Below are positions 27,285 through 36,969 of a DNA stretch of 64,000 nt, piece by piece (the first letter of the stretch is position 1; the number at the start of each line of letters is the position of its first letter). Both the position numbers and the translations under genes were made by a program. This DNA is from Roseivivax marinus (lineage in GTDB: Bacteria; Pseudomonadota; Alphaproteobacteria; Rhodobacterales; Rhodobacteraceae), in contig NZ_FOAI01000005.1 of the NCBI RefSeq assembly GCF_900109705.1, positions 124,001-188,000 of the forward strand, read 5' to 3'. Under the pieces are notes generated by a model. It was not told where the DNA came from, searched no databases, and was given only the letters and a program-made list of their open reading frames with translations.

Positions 27285-27307
27285 GCAATTCCTCAAAGAG
27301 GCTTTGC
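27285..27307. promoter_or_regulatory. Interrupted palindrome between mmsA and the LysR gene, probable LysR operator
   Basis: GCAA-N2-CCTC-AAA-GAGG-N2-TTGC is symmetric over 23 bp in a 90-bp divergent gap. LysR regulators bind dyads of about this size near divergent promoters, so this is a good candidate for control of mmsA and for autoregulation. Confidence 0.5.
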
Positions 27308-27319
27308 GAATTTATTGGT

Positions 27320-28222
27320 ATGGAGGGGCTCTTGGACTGGGATGACATGCGGATTTTCCTTGCCACCGCGCGCGGCGAAAGCCTGTCGGCCGCCGGACGG
27401 ACCCTCAGGCTCGATCCCGCGACGGTGGGGCGACGCGTGGCCCGGCTGGAGGCGGGCATGGGCGCGCCGCTTTTCGCAAAGTCGCCGCAGGGCTACGCGC
27501 TGACCGGCGCGGGCGAGCGGCTGATGCGCCACGCCGAGGCGGCCGAGCAGGCGATGCAGGCGGCCGCCGAGGCCGTCTCGGGCGGCGAGGAGGGGCTGTC
27601 GGGGCAGGTCAGGATCGGGGCGCCGGACGGCTGCGCGAACTTCGTGCTGCCGCAGGTGTGCGCGCGCCTGTCCGAGGAGAACCCCGACCTTGATCTTCAG
27701 GTGGTGGCGCTTCCGCGGGTGGTGAACCTTTCCAAGCGCGAGGCGGACATGGCGGTGGCGGTCTCGGCGCCGACGGCGGGGCGGCTCGCGGTCCAGAAGA
27801 TCACCGACTACCACCTGCACCTCGCGGCCACGCGCGACTACCTCGCCGCGCGACCGCCGGTGACCAGTCTCTCCGACCTGCGCGATCACCGCATCACCGG
27901 CTACATTCCCGACATGGTCTTCGACCGCGAGCTCGACTATCTCGCCGATCTCGGGATCGAGCGGGTGCATCTCGCCTCGAACTCGGTGGCGGTCCAGTTC
28001 CAGTGGCTGCGGCAGGGGGCGGGGCTCGGCATCGTGCACGACTTCGCCCTTTCCTCGGCGCCCGATCTCGTGCGCGTGCTGCCGGAGGCGGTGTCGCTGA
28101 CGCGCGCGTTCTACCTCGTTCGGCACGCGGACGATCGGCGCCTGACACGCATGACGCGACTGGCACAGGCACTTGCGGATGAAATCCGCCGGGAAGTTGC
28201 CCGACTCGAAGGTCGGAATTGA
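27320..28222 (+). CDS. LysR-family regulator, probable regulator of mmsA
   Basis: The 300-residue protein has an N-terminal LysR HTH (about 5-65, DMRIFLATARGESLSAAGRTLRL would read across the first helices) and a LysR substrate-binding domain (95-295). It is divergent from mmsA with an operator-like palindrome between, so regulation of valine degradation is inferred. The inducer might be a valine or methylmalonate-pathway intermediate. Start ATG 27320 lies close to the palindrome. Confidence 0.86.
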   Translation: MEGLLDWDDMRIFLATARGESLSAAGRTLRLDPATVGRRVARLEAGMGAPLFAKSPQGYALTGAGERLMRHAEAAEQAMQAAAEAVSGGEEGLSGQVRIGAPDGCANFVLPQVCARLSEENPDLDLQVVALPRVVNLSKREADMAVAVSAPTAGRLAVQKITDYHLHLAATRDYLAARPPVTSLSDLRDHRITGYIPDMVFDRELDYLADLGIERVHLASNSVAVQFQWLRQGAGLGIVHDFALSSAPDLVRVLPEAVSLTRAFYLVRHADDRRLTRMTRLAQALADEIRREVARLEGRN

Positions 28223-28285
28223 CAGAAGGGCCCCTGCTTGCCGACGCTGGACACATCCTATGCGCGACGGACGAGGAGGCCCTTC

Positions 28286-28723
28286 ATGCAGGTGCAGCAC
28301 ATTCTGAAGAACAAGGCGGATGACGGCGTGGTGACGGTGACGCCGGGCACAAGCCTGCACGCCGCCGCCAAGATTTTGGCCGAGCGGCGGATCGGCACGG
28401 TGATCGTGTCCGAGGACGGCATCACCCCGCAGGGCATCCTGTCGGAGCGCGACATCGTGCGCTGCCTGTCGGCCAAGGGGGCGTCATGCCTCGATGCGCC
28501 GGTCGAGGATCACATGACCCGCGATCTCAAGACCTGCGCGCGCAACGATGACGCCGTCGACGTGCTGGGCCGGATGACCGAGGGACGCTTCCGCCACATG
28601 CCCGTGGTCGAGGACGGCAAGCTCGTGGGGCTGATCACGATCGGCGACACCGTCAAGGCACGGCTGACCGAACTGGCGATGGAGAAGGACGCGCTCGAGG
28701 GGATGATCTCCAACACCTGGTAA
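28286..28723 (+). CDS. Tandem CBS-domain protein
   Basis: The 145-residue cytosolic protein consists of two CBS motifs (about 10-65 and 75-135), ending HMPVVEDGKLVGLITIGDTVKAR. Such stand-alone CBS pairs bind adenosyl nucleotides and often act as energy sensors or regulators of partner enzymes. ATG 28286 follows GAGGAGG, better than an in-frame ATG at 28238. The gene precedes coaD by about 90 bp. Its partner is unknown. Confidence 0.9.
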   Translation: MQVQHILKNKADDGVVTVTPGTSLHAAAKILAERRIGTVIVSEDGITPQGILSERDIVRCLSAKGASCLDAPVEDHMTRDLKTCARNDDAVDVLGRMTEGRFRHMPVVEDGKLVGLITIGDTVKARLTELAMEKDALEGMISNTW

Positions 28724-28815
28724 GGCGTCGGCGCCGGCCCGGGCCCGAACCGCTTGCATTCACCGACGCAATATTGTTGCGTGCGGCGAAGTATGCGCAG
28801 GGCAGGGAGGGCGCG

Positions 28816-29319
28816 ATGACCACCGGACTCTATCCCGGGACGTTCGATCCGATCACGCTCGGGCATATCGACATCATCCGGCGGGCCACGATCCTCGTGG
28901 ACAAGCTGGTCATCGGCGTCGCGATCAACCGGGACAAGGGCCCGCTCTTCGATCTTGATGAGCGGGTCGCAATGATCGAGCGCGAATGTGCCGCCTTGGC
29001 CGACGAGACCGGGACCGAGATCGTCGTCCACCCGTTCGAGAACCTGCTCATCGACTGCGCCCGCGACGTGGGCGCCCAGGTCATCGTGCGGGGCCTGCGC
29101 GCCGTCGCGGATTTCGAATACGAGTTCCAGATGGTCGGCATGAACCGCGCACTGGATCACTCGATCGAGACCGTCTTCCTCATGGCCGAGGCGCGCCACC
29201 AGGCCATCGCCTCCAAGCTCGTGAAGGAGATCGCGCGGCTGCGCGGGGACGTGGCGAACTTCGTCACGCCCGCCGTGCGCGAGGCGCTGGTCGAGAAGTT
29301 CTCTCAGACCGCGCCGTAG
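28816..29319 (+). CDS. coaD: Phosphopantetheine adenylyltransferase
   Basis: The 167-residue protein has the nucleotidyltransferase TGLYPGTFDPITLGHIDII motif at its N terminus and RGLRAVADFEYEFQM and LMAEARHQAIASKLVKEI further on. It transfers AMP from ATP to 4'-phosphopantetheine, the penultimate step of coenzyme A synthesis. ATG 28816 gives the family length of about 160-165. Its 3' end overlaps the convergent small DUF1127 gene by 16 bp. Confidence 0.96.
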   Translation: MTTGLYPGTFDPITLGHIDIIRRATILVDKLVIGVAINRDKGPLFDLDERVAMIERECAALADETGTEIVVHPFENLLIDCARDVGAQVIVRGLRAVADFEYEFQMVGMNRALDHSIETVFLMAEARHQAIASKLVKEIARLRGDVANFVTPAVREALVEKFSQTAP

Positions 29320-29456
29320 ACCGCGCGACGCGCCACGGCGCGCTCTGCGCCGGCGATGTCGAGATCCAGCGCCACGTCCAGGGGCAGGGACCGCAGCTCG
29401 CGCAGGGTCCGGCGATAGCTGGCATAGGACTTCAGGTTGGTGAACACGGTGCGCAT
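29304..29456 (-). CDS. Short DUF1127-like protein
   Basis: The 50-residue product starts at ATG 29456 and contains YRRTLRELRSLPLDVALDLDI, the helix pair of DUF1127 proteins, followed by an Arg-rich end. Its start is preceded by GGAGGCCCCC. It converges with coaD, overlapping its last 16 bases, so the two transcripts are partly antisense. Very short DUF1127 proteins are frequent in Rhodobacterales. Function is unknown, with an RNA-related role possible. Confidence 0.7.
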   Translation of the reverse strand: MRTVFTNLKSYASYRRTLRELRSLPLDVALDLDIAGAERAVARRAVYGAV

Positions 29457-29637
29457 GGGGGCCTCCGTCGCGTTTGTGTCGAACCTCCCTCGCCGCACCA
29501 GATGCGATGGATACGCGCGTCCCACAACGCCCCTCGATGTTCCACCGGGCATGTTCGCAGTGCATGGCGGCGCTAACGGAGCGTTAGGAGGTCGGGCGCT
29601 AATGTGACCGCAGGACCCTTTTGGCAGGAGAATCCTG

Positions 29638-29890
29638 ATGGACGGCACGACGCCCATCGCCACGACGAGCTTCGCTCGCGGCGACGCACCGACATGCATC
29701 CGATCACGGCCCGGAGGCGGCCACGCAGCCGGGCCGGGCCGACTTCGCCCGGGCCCTTGCCCGCGGCTCCGTGCAGGGCCTCGCGCTCGAGGCGCCCTTT
29801 CGCGCGCCACCGCCGGTCAGTCAGCAAACGCTGCCACCCGCGGGGCAGGGCTACGCCGCCGCGCGCGAGGCCATGCCCGGCGAACGGTAG
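29638..29890 (+). pseudogene. Small gene with a single-base frame break
   Basis: ATG 29638 follows AGGAG at 7 nt. The first 19 codons (opening MDGTTPIATTSFARGDAPT) have strong GC3 bias. From about 29690-29700 that bias moves one frame over, and the frame starting near 29696 runs with equally strong bias to TAG at 29888-29890, ending with GQGYAAAREAMPGER. No start codon exists in the second frame. Removing one base near 29695 gives a single 84-codon gene. It is either a recent +1 frameshift or a sequencing error. The product would be a small soluble protein of unknown family. Confidence 0.5.
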
Positions 29891-29910
29891 GGCCGTCGTC
29901 CCGATCCGTG

Positions 29911-29944
29911 GAAGAAGGAAAGGGGCGCGCCATTGGCACGCCCC
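29911..29944 (-). terminator. Terminator of gap
   Basis: Read leftwards, GGGGCGTGCC and GGCGCGCCCC pair over 10 bp (one G-U) around a 3-nt loop, then TTTCCTTCTT. It lies 37 nt after the gap stop at 29981. Confidence 0.82.
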
Positions 29945-29980
29945 CTTCCGAAATCCTGTATATCGCGCCCGGTGCGCGGT

Positions 29981-30982
<1,002 letters not shown>

Positions 30983-31092
30983 GCGATCTCTCCTCGGATG
31001 AAGTCCGGTCAGAATATGCGTCAGGTCGTTACCGCTAACAAGCGGATCGCTCCTCCGAGGTCAAGGTGACGGTGCCAGCGGCGGTGTCAAGC

Positions 31093-31236
31093 TCAGCGCC
31101 AGAAAGCGACCCAGTCGAGAAAGACGACCGCGCGCCGGGCGAGGAACAGCAGGTGATCGCCGTCCCAGACCGAGAGGTCGATGGCCGCGGCGGCTACGAT
31201 GGCGAGGCCGAGAGCGATGGCGATTGCATTGGTCAC
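31093..31236 (-). CDS. Microprotein upstream of gap, single transmembrane segment
   Basis: GTG 31236 opens a 47-codon frame with one hydrophobic helix (residues 4-20), an amphipathic middle with DGDHLLFLARRAVVFL and the C-terminal DWVAFWR. I recall very similar 45-50 residue proteins directly upstream of gap in other Rhodobacterales, ending in an almost identical D/EWxAFWR. No strong ribosome binding site is seen and no other start is in frame. It is a predicted inner-membrane peptide of unknown role, perhaps tied to the glycolytic gene it precedes. Confidence 0.62.
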   Translation of the reverse strand: MTNAIAIALGLAIVAAAAIDLSVWDGDHLLFLARRAVVFLDWVAFWR

Positions 31237-31322
31237 GGGAAGGCACGGGCCGGATGCTGTTGCGGGGTCATCCGGTCATGCCAGAGCGTGCGCGTTCTGT
31301 CCACGCGGGCAAGGGCTGGCGG

Positions 31323-32303
31323 TCAGACCTGCGCGAAGGCGAAGCGGCTGAACTGGCGATAGGTCTCGCCGGGAAAAAGGTCGACCTGCGCGCGCATTCC
31401 TTGGTTCGCGGCGTCCACCCAGGCCTGCGGCTCAAGCGCGACGCCTGCCCGCGGCCCGTAGCCGCGGCCGTCGAGGCCGGTGCCCGCGGACACGCGCAAT
31501 CCGCCGCCGTCATAGACCTGAAGGCCCGGCTCTGTGGTCTCGAGACGCATCTCGACGTCGCCCGCGCGCAGGATCGCGGCGGGGTGGGGGGCACCGCGTC
31601 GCTCTTCGGAGAGGCAGAAATTGTGGTCGATCCCTTCGGGCGGCATCGCCCCGCCGCGCAGGTCGAAGGGGGTGCCGGACACGTCCTGCGGCGGGCGGTC
31701 CGGGATCTGGCCTTCGTCCACCGCCTGGTAGCGGTCGGCATCCACGAAGAGCAGGTGATCGTCCGTCGTCGCCGCGCCGGAGAGGTTGAAGAACATGTGC
31801 GGTGCGAAGCTGCAGAGCGTTGGCGCGTCGGTGGTGGCGGTGATCTCCACCTCCAGTGCGGCGTCCACCAGCGCGTAGCGGACCTGCACGTCGAGCGCGC
31901 CGGGAAAGCCCATGTGCCCGTCGGCCAGGCGGTCGGCGAGGATGACATGGGCGGGGCCCGCCTCGACCAGGGTCCACAGCCGACGGCCTGACCCGTCGGC
32001 TCCGCCGTGCAGAGTGCGCTTGCCGCCCTCGTTCCGGTCGAATCGGTGCATCTCTCCGGCGATCTCCGCCTGCCCGTGGGCAATGCGGTTGGCCACGCGG
32101 CCGACGATGGCGCCGAGATAGGGAAAGCCCTCGGGGTAGGCCTGCGGGTCGTCGAGGCCGAGGATCAGCGGCCGGTCGACCCCGGCGAGGCGGAGGTCGC
32201 GAACCGAGGCGCCGAAGGTCACCACGCTCGCGCGGAGGGTGCCGTTGTCCAGCGTGACCGCCTTGATGATCCGTCCGTCCGGGGTCTCGCCCGCGTCGAT
32301 CAT
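31323..32303 (-). CDS. galM: Aldose 1-epimerase
   Basis: The 326-residue protein is a GalM-type beta-sandwich with GRVANRIAHGQAEI, HGGADGSGRRLW and LEPQAWVDAANQ near the C terminus, which carry the sugar-binding and catalytic residues. It converts beta- to alpha-aldose. It is encoded 19 bp after dgoK on the same strand, consistent with a galactose or sugar-acid catabolic unit. ATG 32303 matches the family start. Confidence 0.93.
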   Translation of the reverse strand: MIDAGETPDGRIIKAVTLDNGTLRASVVTFGASVRDLRLAGVDRPLILGLDDPQAYPEGFPYLGAIVGRVANRIAHGQAEIAGEMHRFDRNEGGKRTLHGGADGSGRRLWTLVEAGPAHVILADRLADGHMGFPGALDVQVRYALVDAALEVEITATTDAPTLCSFAPHMFFNLSGAATTDDHLLFVDADRYQAVDEGQIPDRPPQDVSGTPFDLRGGAMPPEGIDHNFCLSEERRGAPHPAAILRAGDVEMRLETTEPGLQVYDGGGLRVSAGTGLDGRGYGPRAGVALEPQAWVDAANQGMRAQVDLFPGETYRQFSRFAFAQV

Positions 32304-32322
32304 GACTCTTCTCCGGGGCCGG

Positions 32323-33222
32323 TCAGGCCCGTTCCAACAGCGTGCGCCGCGCCGCACCGAGACCGGCCAGCGTCATCGCCTCCCAGTCGCGCGACGTGGC
32401 CTGCACGCCCTGTTTCGCCAGCGCCGCCGAGTAGAGCTTCACCGGGTCCTCGACGCCGACGATGCGCACGGCCTGACCCAGCCAGTAGGGCTTGGCGGCG
32501 GCCAGTTCGACGCCGATGAGCAGGCCCCAGAGCCGTGCGCGCGCGGCTTCCGACGGCAGGTCGTCCAGCAGCGCCTCGGCACGCAGGCGGAACGCATCGG
32601 ATGCCAGCGCCGCCGGCGTCGACAGCCCGCGGTCCAGCCCGGCCTGGAACTCCGCCTCGTCCCAGCCCTCTTGCCCGACGCTCAGACGCAGGACGGATTG
32701 GGTGGACAACAGCTTGACCAGCTCGGCCGTCATGAAGGTTCGGAAGCTCACAACTTCGCCCGCGCTGATCTGGGCCCAGATCGTGTGCAGCCCGGGCAGG
32801 CAGACGATTCCGTCGAAATCCGGCTCTTCGGCCAGCACGCCCGAGATCCGGACCTCTTCGCCACGCATGACGTCGGCGGGCGAGGCCTGACTCATGCCTG
32901 GAAGGACGTGGACGGCGAGGCGCGGATCGCGCAGCTTGGGGCGCACGGCGATGGCAGCAGAGGGCGGAGCGGCGGGAACGGGGGCGTAGGGCGCCTCGAT
33001 CCAGCCCTGCCGGGCGCCCACCATGCCGCAGGCGATCACCGGCGTCGTGCGGTCCGTGGGGAGGCGGTTGCGCAGAAGGCCAAGCAGGGTCGGCTCGTAA
33101 TCCTCGGGAAGCAGCACGCCCATGCCCTGATCGCTGAGCATGGTGTTCAGAACGGTGCCGTCAGCCTCCATTTCCCAGAGTTGCAGATGCGTGGTTCCCC
33201 AATCCGCTGCAATCCAGTCCAT
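32323..33222 (-). CDS. dgoK: 2-Dehydro-3-deoxygalactonokinase
   Basis: The 299-residue protein begins IAADWGTTHLQLW, the phosphate-binding motif of DgoK, followed by SDQGMG and IACGMVGARQGW. It phosphorylates 2-dehydro-3-deoxygalactonate in the De Ley-Doudoroff route. The matching aldolase (dgoA) is not adjacent, but galM follows directly. ATG 33222 is preceded by GGAAGAAGG. Identification by family pattern is firm. Confidence 0.93.
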   Translation of the reverse strand: MDWIAADWGTTHLQLWEMEADGTVLNTMLSDQGMGVLLPEDYEPTLLGLLRNRLPTDRTTPVIACGMVGARQGWIEAPYAPVPAAPPSAAIAVRPKLRDPRLAVHVLPGMSQASPADVMRGEEVRISGVLAEEPDFDGIVCLPGLHTIWAQISAGEVVSFRTFMTAELVKLLSTQSVLRLSVGQEGWDEAEFQAGLDRGLSTPAALASDAFRLRAEALLDDLPSEAARARLWGLLIGVELAAAKPYWLGQAVRIVGVEDPVKLYSAALAKQGVQATSRDWEAMTLAGLGAARRTLLERA

Positions 33223-33320
33223 GTCGGCCCCTTCTTCCGATGTGGCGGCGGCCGCGCTTGGTCGAGTCGCGCGTGCCGGCTTCGTCAGGCCTATCGCGCC
33301 CGCCGCCGGGATGAAAGCAA

Positions 33321-34670
33321 TCAGACGATACCGTAGGAGCAGACCGCCCTTGCAACGTGGCGATAGCCCGCGACGTTCGCGCCCCGCCGATAGTCCGGCG
33401 ACGTGCCATCGGTGTCGGCCTCTTCGGCCACGGTGTCGTGGATGTCGCGCATGATGTTGCGCAGCGCCTCGTCCACCTGCTCGGCGGTCATGAAACGCCC
33501 CTGCGCGTTCTGGCTCATTTCGAGACCCGAGACCGCGACGCCGCCGGCGTTGGCGGCCTTGCCCGGGGCCTGAACGACGCCCGCGCGGTCGAGCTCGGCG
33601 ATGGCATCCGAGGTCAGCGGCATGTTCGCGCCCTCGGCCAGAAGCGTCACGCCGCTGTCGGCTACGGCCTTGGCGGCGTCGGCGTCCATTTCGTTCTGGG
33701 TGGCGCAGGGCAGGGCGATGTCGGCCTCGGTGCCCCAGGGCAGCGCCCCGTCCTTCCACTCGAGGCCGAACTCCGAGGGCGGGCTGGCGATGTCCTCGCC
33801 CACGGCCTTGCGCTCTTCGACCCACGCCACGGCGGCGCGGCTGAAGCCGTCCGGGGCATACAGCGTTCCGGACGTGTCCGACAGCGTGACCACGATACCG
33901 CCCTGGTCTATGGCCTTTTCGGCGGCATGGGTCGACACGTTGCCCTTGCCCGAGATCACGATGCGCTTGCCCTCGATGCTCTCGCCGGCGGCGTTCAACA
34001 TGCAGTCGACGAAGTAGACGAGGCCGTAGCCCGTGGCCTCGGTCCGCAGGATCGAGCCGCCGAAGGCCGGGCCCTTGCCGGTCAGCGCGCCGTGAAACAG
34101 GCCCTTCTGCCGCTTGTAGGCCCCGAAGAGCCAGCCGATCTCGCGCGTGCCGACGTTGATGTCGCCCGCGGGCACGTCCACGTCGGGGCCGATATGCGGG
34201 GCGAGCTCGGCCATGAAGGCCTGGCAGAACCGCATGACCTCGGCCTCCGATCGACCCGAGGGATCGAAGTCCGAGCCGCCCTTGGCGCCGCCCAGCGGAA
34301 GGCCGGTCAGGGCGTTCTTGAAGATCTGCTCGAAGGCCAGGAACTTGAGCACCGACGGCGTGACCGTGGGGTGAAAGCGCAGGCCGCCCTTGTAGGGACC
34401 GATCGCGTTCGACATCTGTACGCGCCAGCCGCGGTTGATCTGCACGGCCCCGTCATCGTCCTCCCATACGACGCGGAACTGGATCAGGCGGTCGGGCTCG
34501 GTCAGACGTTCGAGCACGCGGGCATCGGCATAGCCGGAATGGGCCTTCTCGACCGTGAGGACGTCGGCAGCGACCTCCTCGACGGCCTGCAGGAACTCGT
34601 CCTGCCCGGCATTGCGGTCGCGTACGTTCTGCATGAACTTTTCGACGAGGGCGTCGCGTCGGTCCATCAT
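33321..34670 (-). CDS. gdhA: Glutamate dehydrogenase (NADP type)
   Basis: The 449-residue enzyme has the length and motifs of the hexameric small GDH: GPYKGGLRFHP, LTGLPLGGAKGG with catalytic Lys130, and the Rossmann segment VISGKGNVSTHAAEK. It makes glutamate from 2-oxoglutarate and ammonia. ATG 34670 follows AAAGGAAA. The YitT-type membrane protein gene lies upstream on the same strand, about 84 bp away. Confidence 0.96.
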   Translation of the reverse strand: MMDRRDALVEKFMQNVRDRNAGQDEFLQAVEEVAADVLTVEKAHSGYADARVLERLTEPDRLIQFRVVWEDDDGAVQINRGWRVQMSNAIGPYKGGLRFHPTVTPSVLKFLAFEQIFKNALTGLPLGGAKGGSDFDPSGRSEAEVMRFCQAFMAELAPHIGPDVDVPAGDINVGTREIGWLFGAYKRQKGLFHGALTGKGPAFGGSILRTEATGYGLVYFVDCMLNAAGESIEGKRIVISGKGNVSTHAAEKAIDQGGIVVTLSDTSGTLYAPDGFSRAAVAWVEERKAVGEDIASPPSEFGLEWKDGALPWGTEADIALPCATQNEMDADAAKAVADSGVTLLAEGANMPLTSDAIAELDRAGVVQAPGKAANAGGVAVSGLEMSQNAQGRFMTAEQVDEALRNIMRDIHDTVAEEADTDGTSPDYRRGANVAGYRHVARAVCSYGIV

Positions 34671-34753
34671 CGTTTCCTTTCGTGTCCGGATGGCCGCGCG
34701 GGGAGGGGCGCGGCCGTCGACGGGCCAACGCGCGAGGCGGGGCCCGGGTCCGG

Positions 34754-35374
34754 TCACGATCGGGCGATGTATCGGTCGTTGCGGTGGTTTATCGTGATGA
34801 TGATGTTCAGGATGACCGCGCCGAACAGCGACCAGGCCACGATCTCCCAAGGGAAGAGGAAGAGCGCGATGGCGAAGACGCAGAGGTCGAAGGCGAGCTG
34901 CGTGTTGCCCGCCCTGATCCCGCGCGTGTCCTGAAGCCAGAGTGCCACGATCCCCACGCCGCCCAGCGTCGCGCCGTGGCGGAAGAGACCCAGAAGCCCC
35001 ATCCCGGCGCAAAGCCCGAACAGCGCGGCCCCCACGGCCGGGTGCAGAGGCTCGACCCTCAGCACCAGTGGCATGAGGTCCGCCATGGCCGACATCGACG
35101 TGACAGCGACGAAGTTCTTGACCGTGAAGCGCCAGCCCATCTGCCGGATCGCCAGCCAGTAGAATGGCAGGTTGAGAACGAAGAACGCGACGCCGAACGT
35201 GATGTTCGTGGGATAGGAGACCACCAGCGCGAGACCCGCGATCTGCCCCGTGATGAGGTCGGAGGCGCGTAGGAACTGGATCGAGAGCGCGACGAGCGTG
35301 CAGCCGATCATCATGCCCTGGATGTCCTCGGACAGGGTGTGACGGTCGGGCGGCGGCGTGTCGAGCAGGATCAT
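34754..35374 (-). CDS. YitT-family membrane protein
   Basis: The 206-residue protein has about five to six transmembrane helices with the DUF161-type features GLALVVSYPTNITFGVAFFVLNLPFYWLA split across two helices and GLFRHGATLGGVGIVALWLQD. Members are inner-membrane proteins of unknown substrate. Unlike full-length YitT of Bacillus it lacks the soluble C-terminal domain. Start ATG 35374. Confidence 0.85.
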   Translation of the reverse strand: MILLDTPPPDRHTLSEDIQGMMIGCTLVALSIQFLRASDLITGQIAGLALVVSYPTNITFGVAFFVLNLPFYWLAIRQMGWRFTVKNFVAVTSMSAMADLMPLVLRVEPLHPAVGAALFGLCAGMGLLGLFRHGATLGGVGIVALWLQDTRGIRAGNTQLAFDLCVFAIALFLFPWEIVAWSLFGAVILNIIITINHRNDRYIARS

Positions 35375-35475
35375 GCGGCAAGAATGACGCGGGCGCGCCG
35401 GGGTTCAAGGCATCGCGGTCGGTGACCTTGCGCCACGGGCGCGACGGCACGCCGGGCTGCCGCTTTGCTGGGCGG

Positions 35476-35502
35476 AGGGCGGCGGAACGCGAGCGCCGCC
35501 CT
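35476..35502. other. Hairpin between icd and the YitT gene
   Basis: AGGGCGGCG and CGCCGCCCT form a perfect 9-bp stem around a 9-nt loop, about 80 nt after the icd stop. There is no T-run on either strand. It could protect the icd mRNA 3' end. Confidence 0.4.
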
Positions 35503-35582
35503 GGTCATGGCCGTCCCCGGGGTGCCAGCTTCGGCGCAATCCGTGGCCCGGTCCCCGATACATCGGAACCGCGATCGCCGCC

Positions 35583-36797
35583 TCAGGCGCCGAGCGCGCG
35601 GTCGAGGTTCTCGTCCACCTTGTCGAGGAAACCTGTGGTGGTCAGCCAGCCCTGTTCGGGGCCGACGAGCAGCGCGAGGTCCTTGGTCATGTGACCTGCC
35701 TCGACGGTATCGACCACGACCTTCTCCAGCGTCTCGGCGAAACCGCGCAGCGCGGCGTTGTCGTCGAGCTTGGCACGATGCTTCAGCCCACCGGCCCAGG
35801 CGAAGATCGAGGCGACCGAGTTGGTCGACGTGGCCTCTCCGCGCTGGTGCTGGCGGTAGTGGCGGGTGACGGTGCCGTGGGCGGCCTCGGCCTCCACGAT
35901 GCGGCCGTCCGGGGTCATAAGCTGCGAGGCCATGAGCCCGAGCGAGCCGAAGCCCTGCGCCACGGTGTCGGACTGCACGTCGCCATCGTAGTTCTTCGTC
36001 GCCCAGACGAAGCCCCCGTTCCACTTCATCGCGCAGGCCACCATGTCGTCGATCAGGCGGTGCTGGTAGCCGATGCCCTTTGCCTCGAACCGCTGTCGGA
36101 ACTCGGCGTCGTAGACCTCCTGGAAGATGTCCATGAAGCGGCCGTCATAGGCCTTGAGGATGGTGTTCTTGGTCGACAGGTAGACCGGCCACCCGAGATC
36201 CAGCCCGTAGTTGAACGAGGCGCGCGCGAAGTCGCGGATCGAGTCGTCGAGGTTGTACATCCCCATGAACACGCCGGCGGACGGAGCGTCATAGACCTCG
36301 CGTTCGATGACCTCGCCGTCGTCGCCCACGAACTTCATGGTCAGCTTGCCCTTGCCGGGAAAGCGGAAGTCCGTCGCGCGATACTGGTCACCGAAGGCGT
36401 GGCGCCCGATGACGATGGGGCGCGTCCATCCGGGCACGAGCCGCGGCACGTTGCGGCAGATGATCGGCTGGCGGAAAACCACGCCGCCAAGGATGTTGCG
36501 GATCGTGCCGTTGGGCGAGCGCCACATCTTCTTGAGGCCGAATTCCTCGACCCGCGCCTCGTCGGGCGTGATGGTCGCGCATTTGACCGCGCATCCGACG
36601 TCGCGCGTCTTTTCCGCCGCCTCGACGGTGACCTGGTCTTCGGTGCGGTCCCGCTCCTCGATCCCGAGATCGTAGTAGAGCAGGTCGATGTCGAGATAGG
36701 GCAGGATCAGCTTGGTCTTGATGAAATCCCACATGATGCGGGTCATCTCGTCGCCGTCCATCTCGACGATGGGGTTCTCGACCTTGATCTTGGACAT
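35583..36797 (-). CDS. icd: NADP-dependent isocitrate dehydrogenase
   Basis: The 404-residue protein belongs to the eukaryote-like (type II) homodimeric IDH found in alphaproteobacteria: [14 protein letters not shown] at the N terminus, [12 protein letters not shown] for phosphorylation-site region and substrate binding, [13 protein letters not shown], and [18 protein letters not shown] for NADP. It oxidises isocitrate to 2-oxoglutarate in the TCA cycle. Start ATG 36797. It is transcribed alone, with AT-rich DNA upstream at about 36860-36900 as the likely promoter zone. Confidence 0.97.
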   Translation of the reverse strand: MSKIKVENPIVEMDGDEMTRIMWDFIKTKLILPYLDIDLLYYDLGIEERDRTEDQVTVEAAEKTRDVGCAVKCATITPDEARVEEFGLKKMWRSPNGTIRNILGGVVFRQPIICRNVPRLVPGWTRPIVIGRHAFGDQYRATDFRFPGKGKLTMKFVGDDGEVIEREVYDAPSAGVFMGMYNLDDSIRDFARASFNYGLDLGWPVYLSTKNTILKAYDGRFMDIFQEVYDAEFRQRFEAKGIGYQHRLIDDMVACAMKWNGGFVWATKNYDGDVQSDTVAQGFGSLGLMASQLMTPDGRIVEAEAAHGTVTRHYRQHQRGEATSTNSVASIFAWAGGLKHRAKLDDNAALRGFAETLEKVVVDTVEAGHMTKDLALLVGPEQGWLTTTGFLDKVDENLDRALGA

Positions 36798-36969
36798 GCG
36801 CGGGGCTCCTTCGCGGACCGGGTGAGCTCGCCGCCGCTCTATCGCATGGGGGACGTTAAAGAAATATGTGTATGCGACAGTATACCGATTTTCCGCGTCA
36901 ATCTGCCCTCCGCGTCGGCCGCGTGCGCCGGCCTGCCCAAGGCGTGGGCAGGGTGCGCGCGCGAACCGC

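Noticed and set aside
35422-35694. Plus-strand frame between YitT and icd
   Set aside because: It overlaps the icd 3' end and reads as arginine/proline-rich shadow; only the hairpin at 35476-35502 has support.
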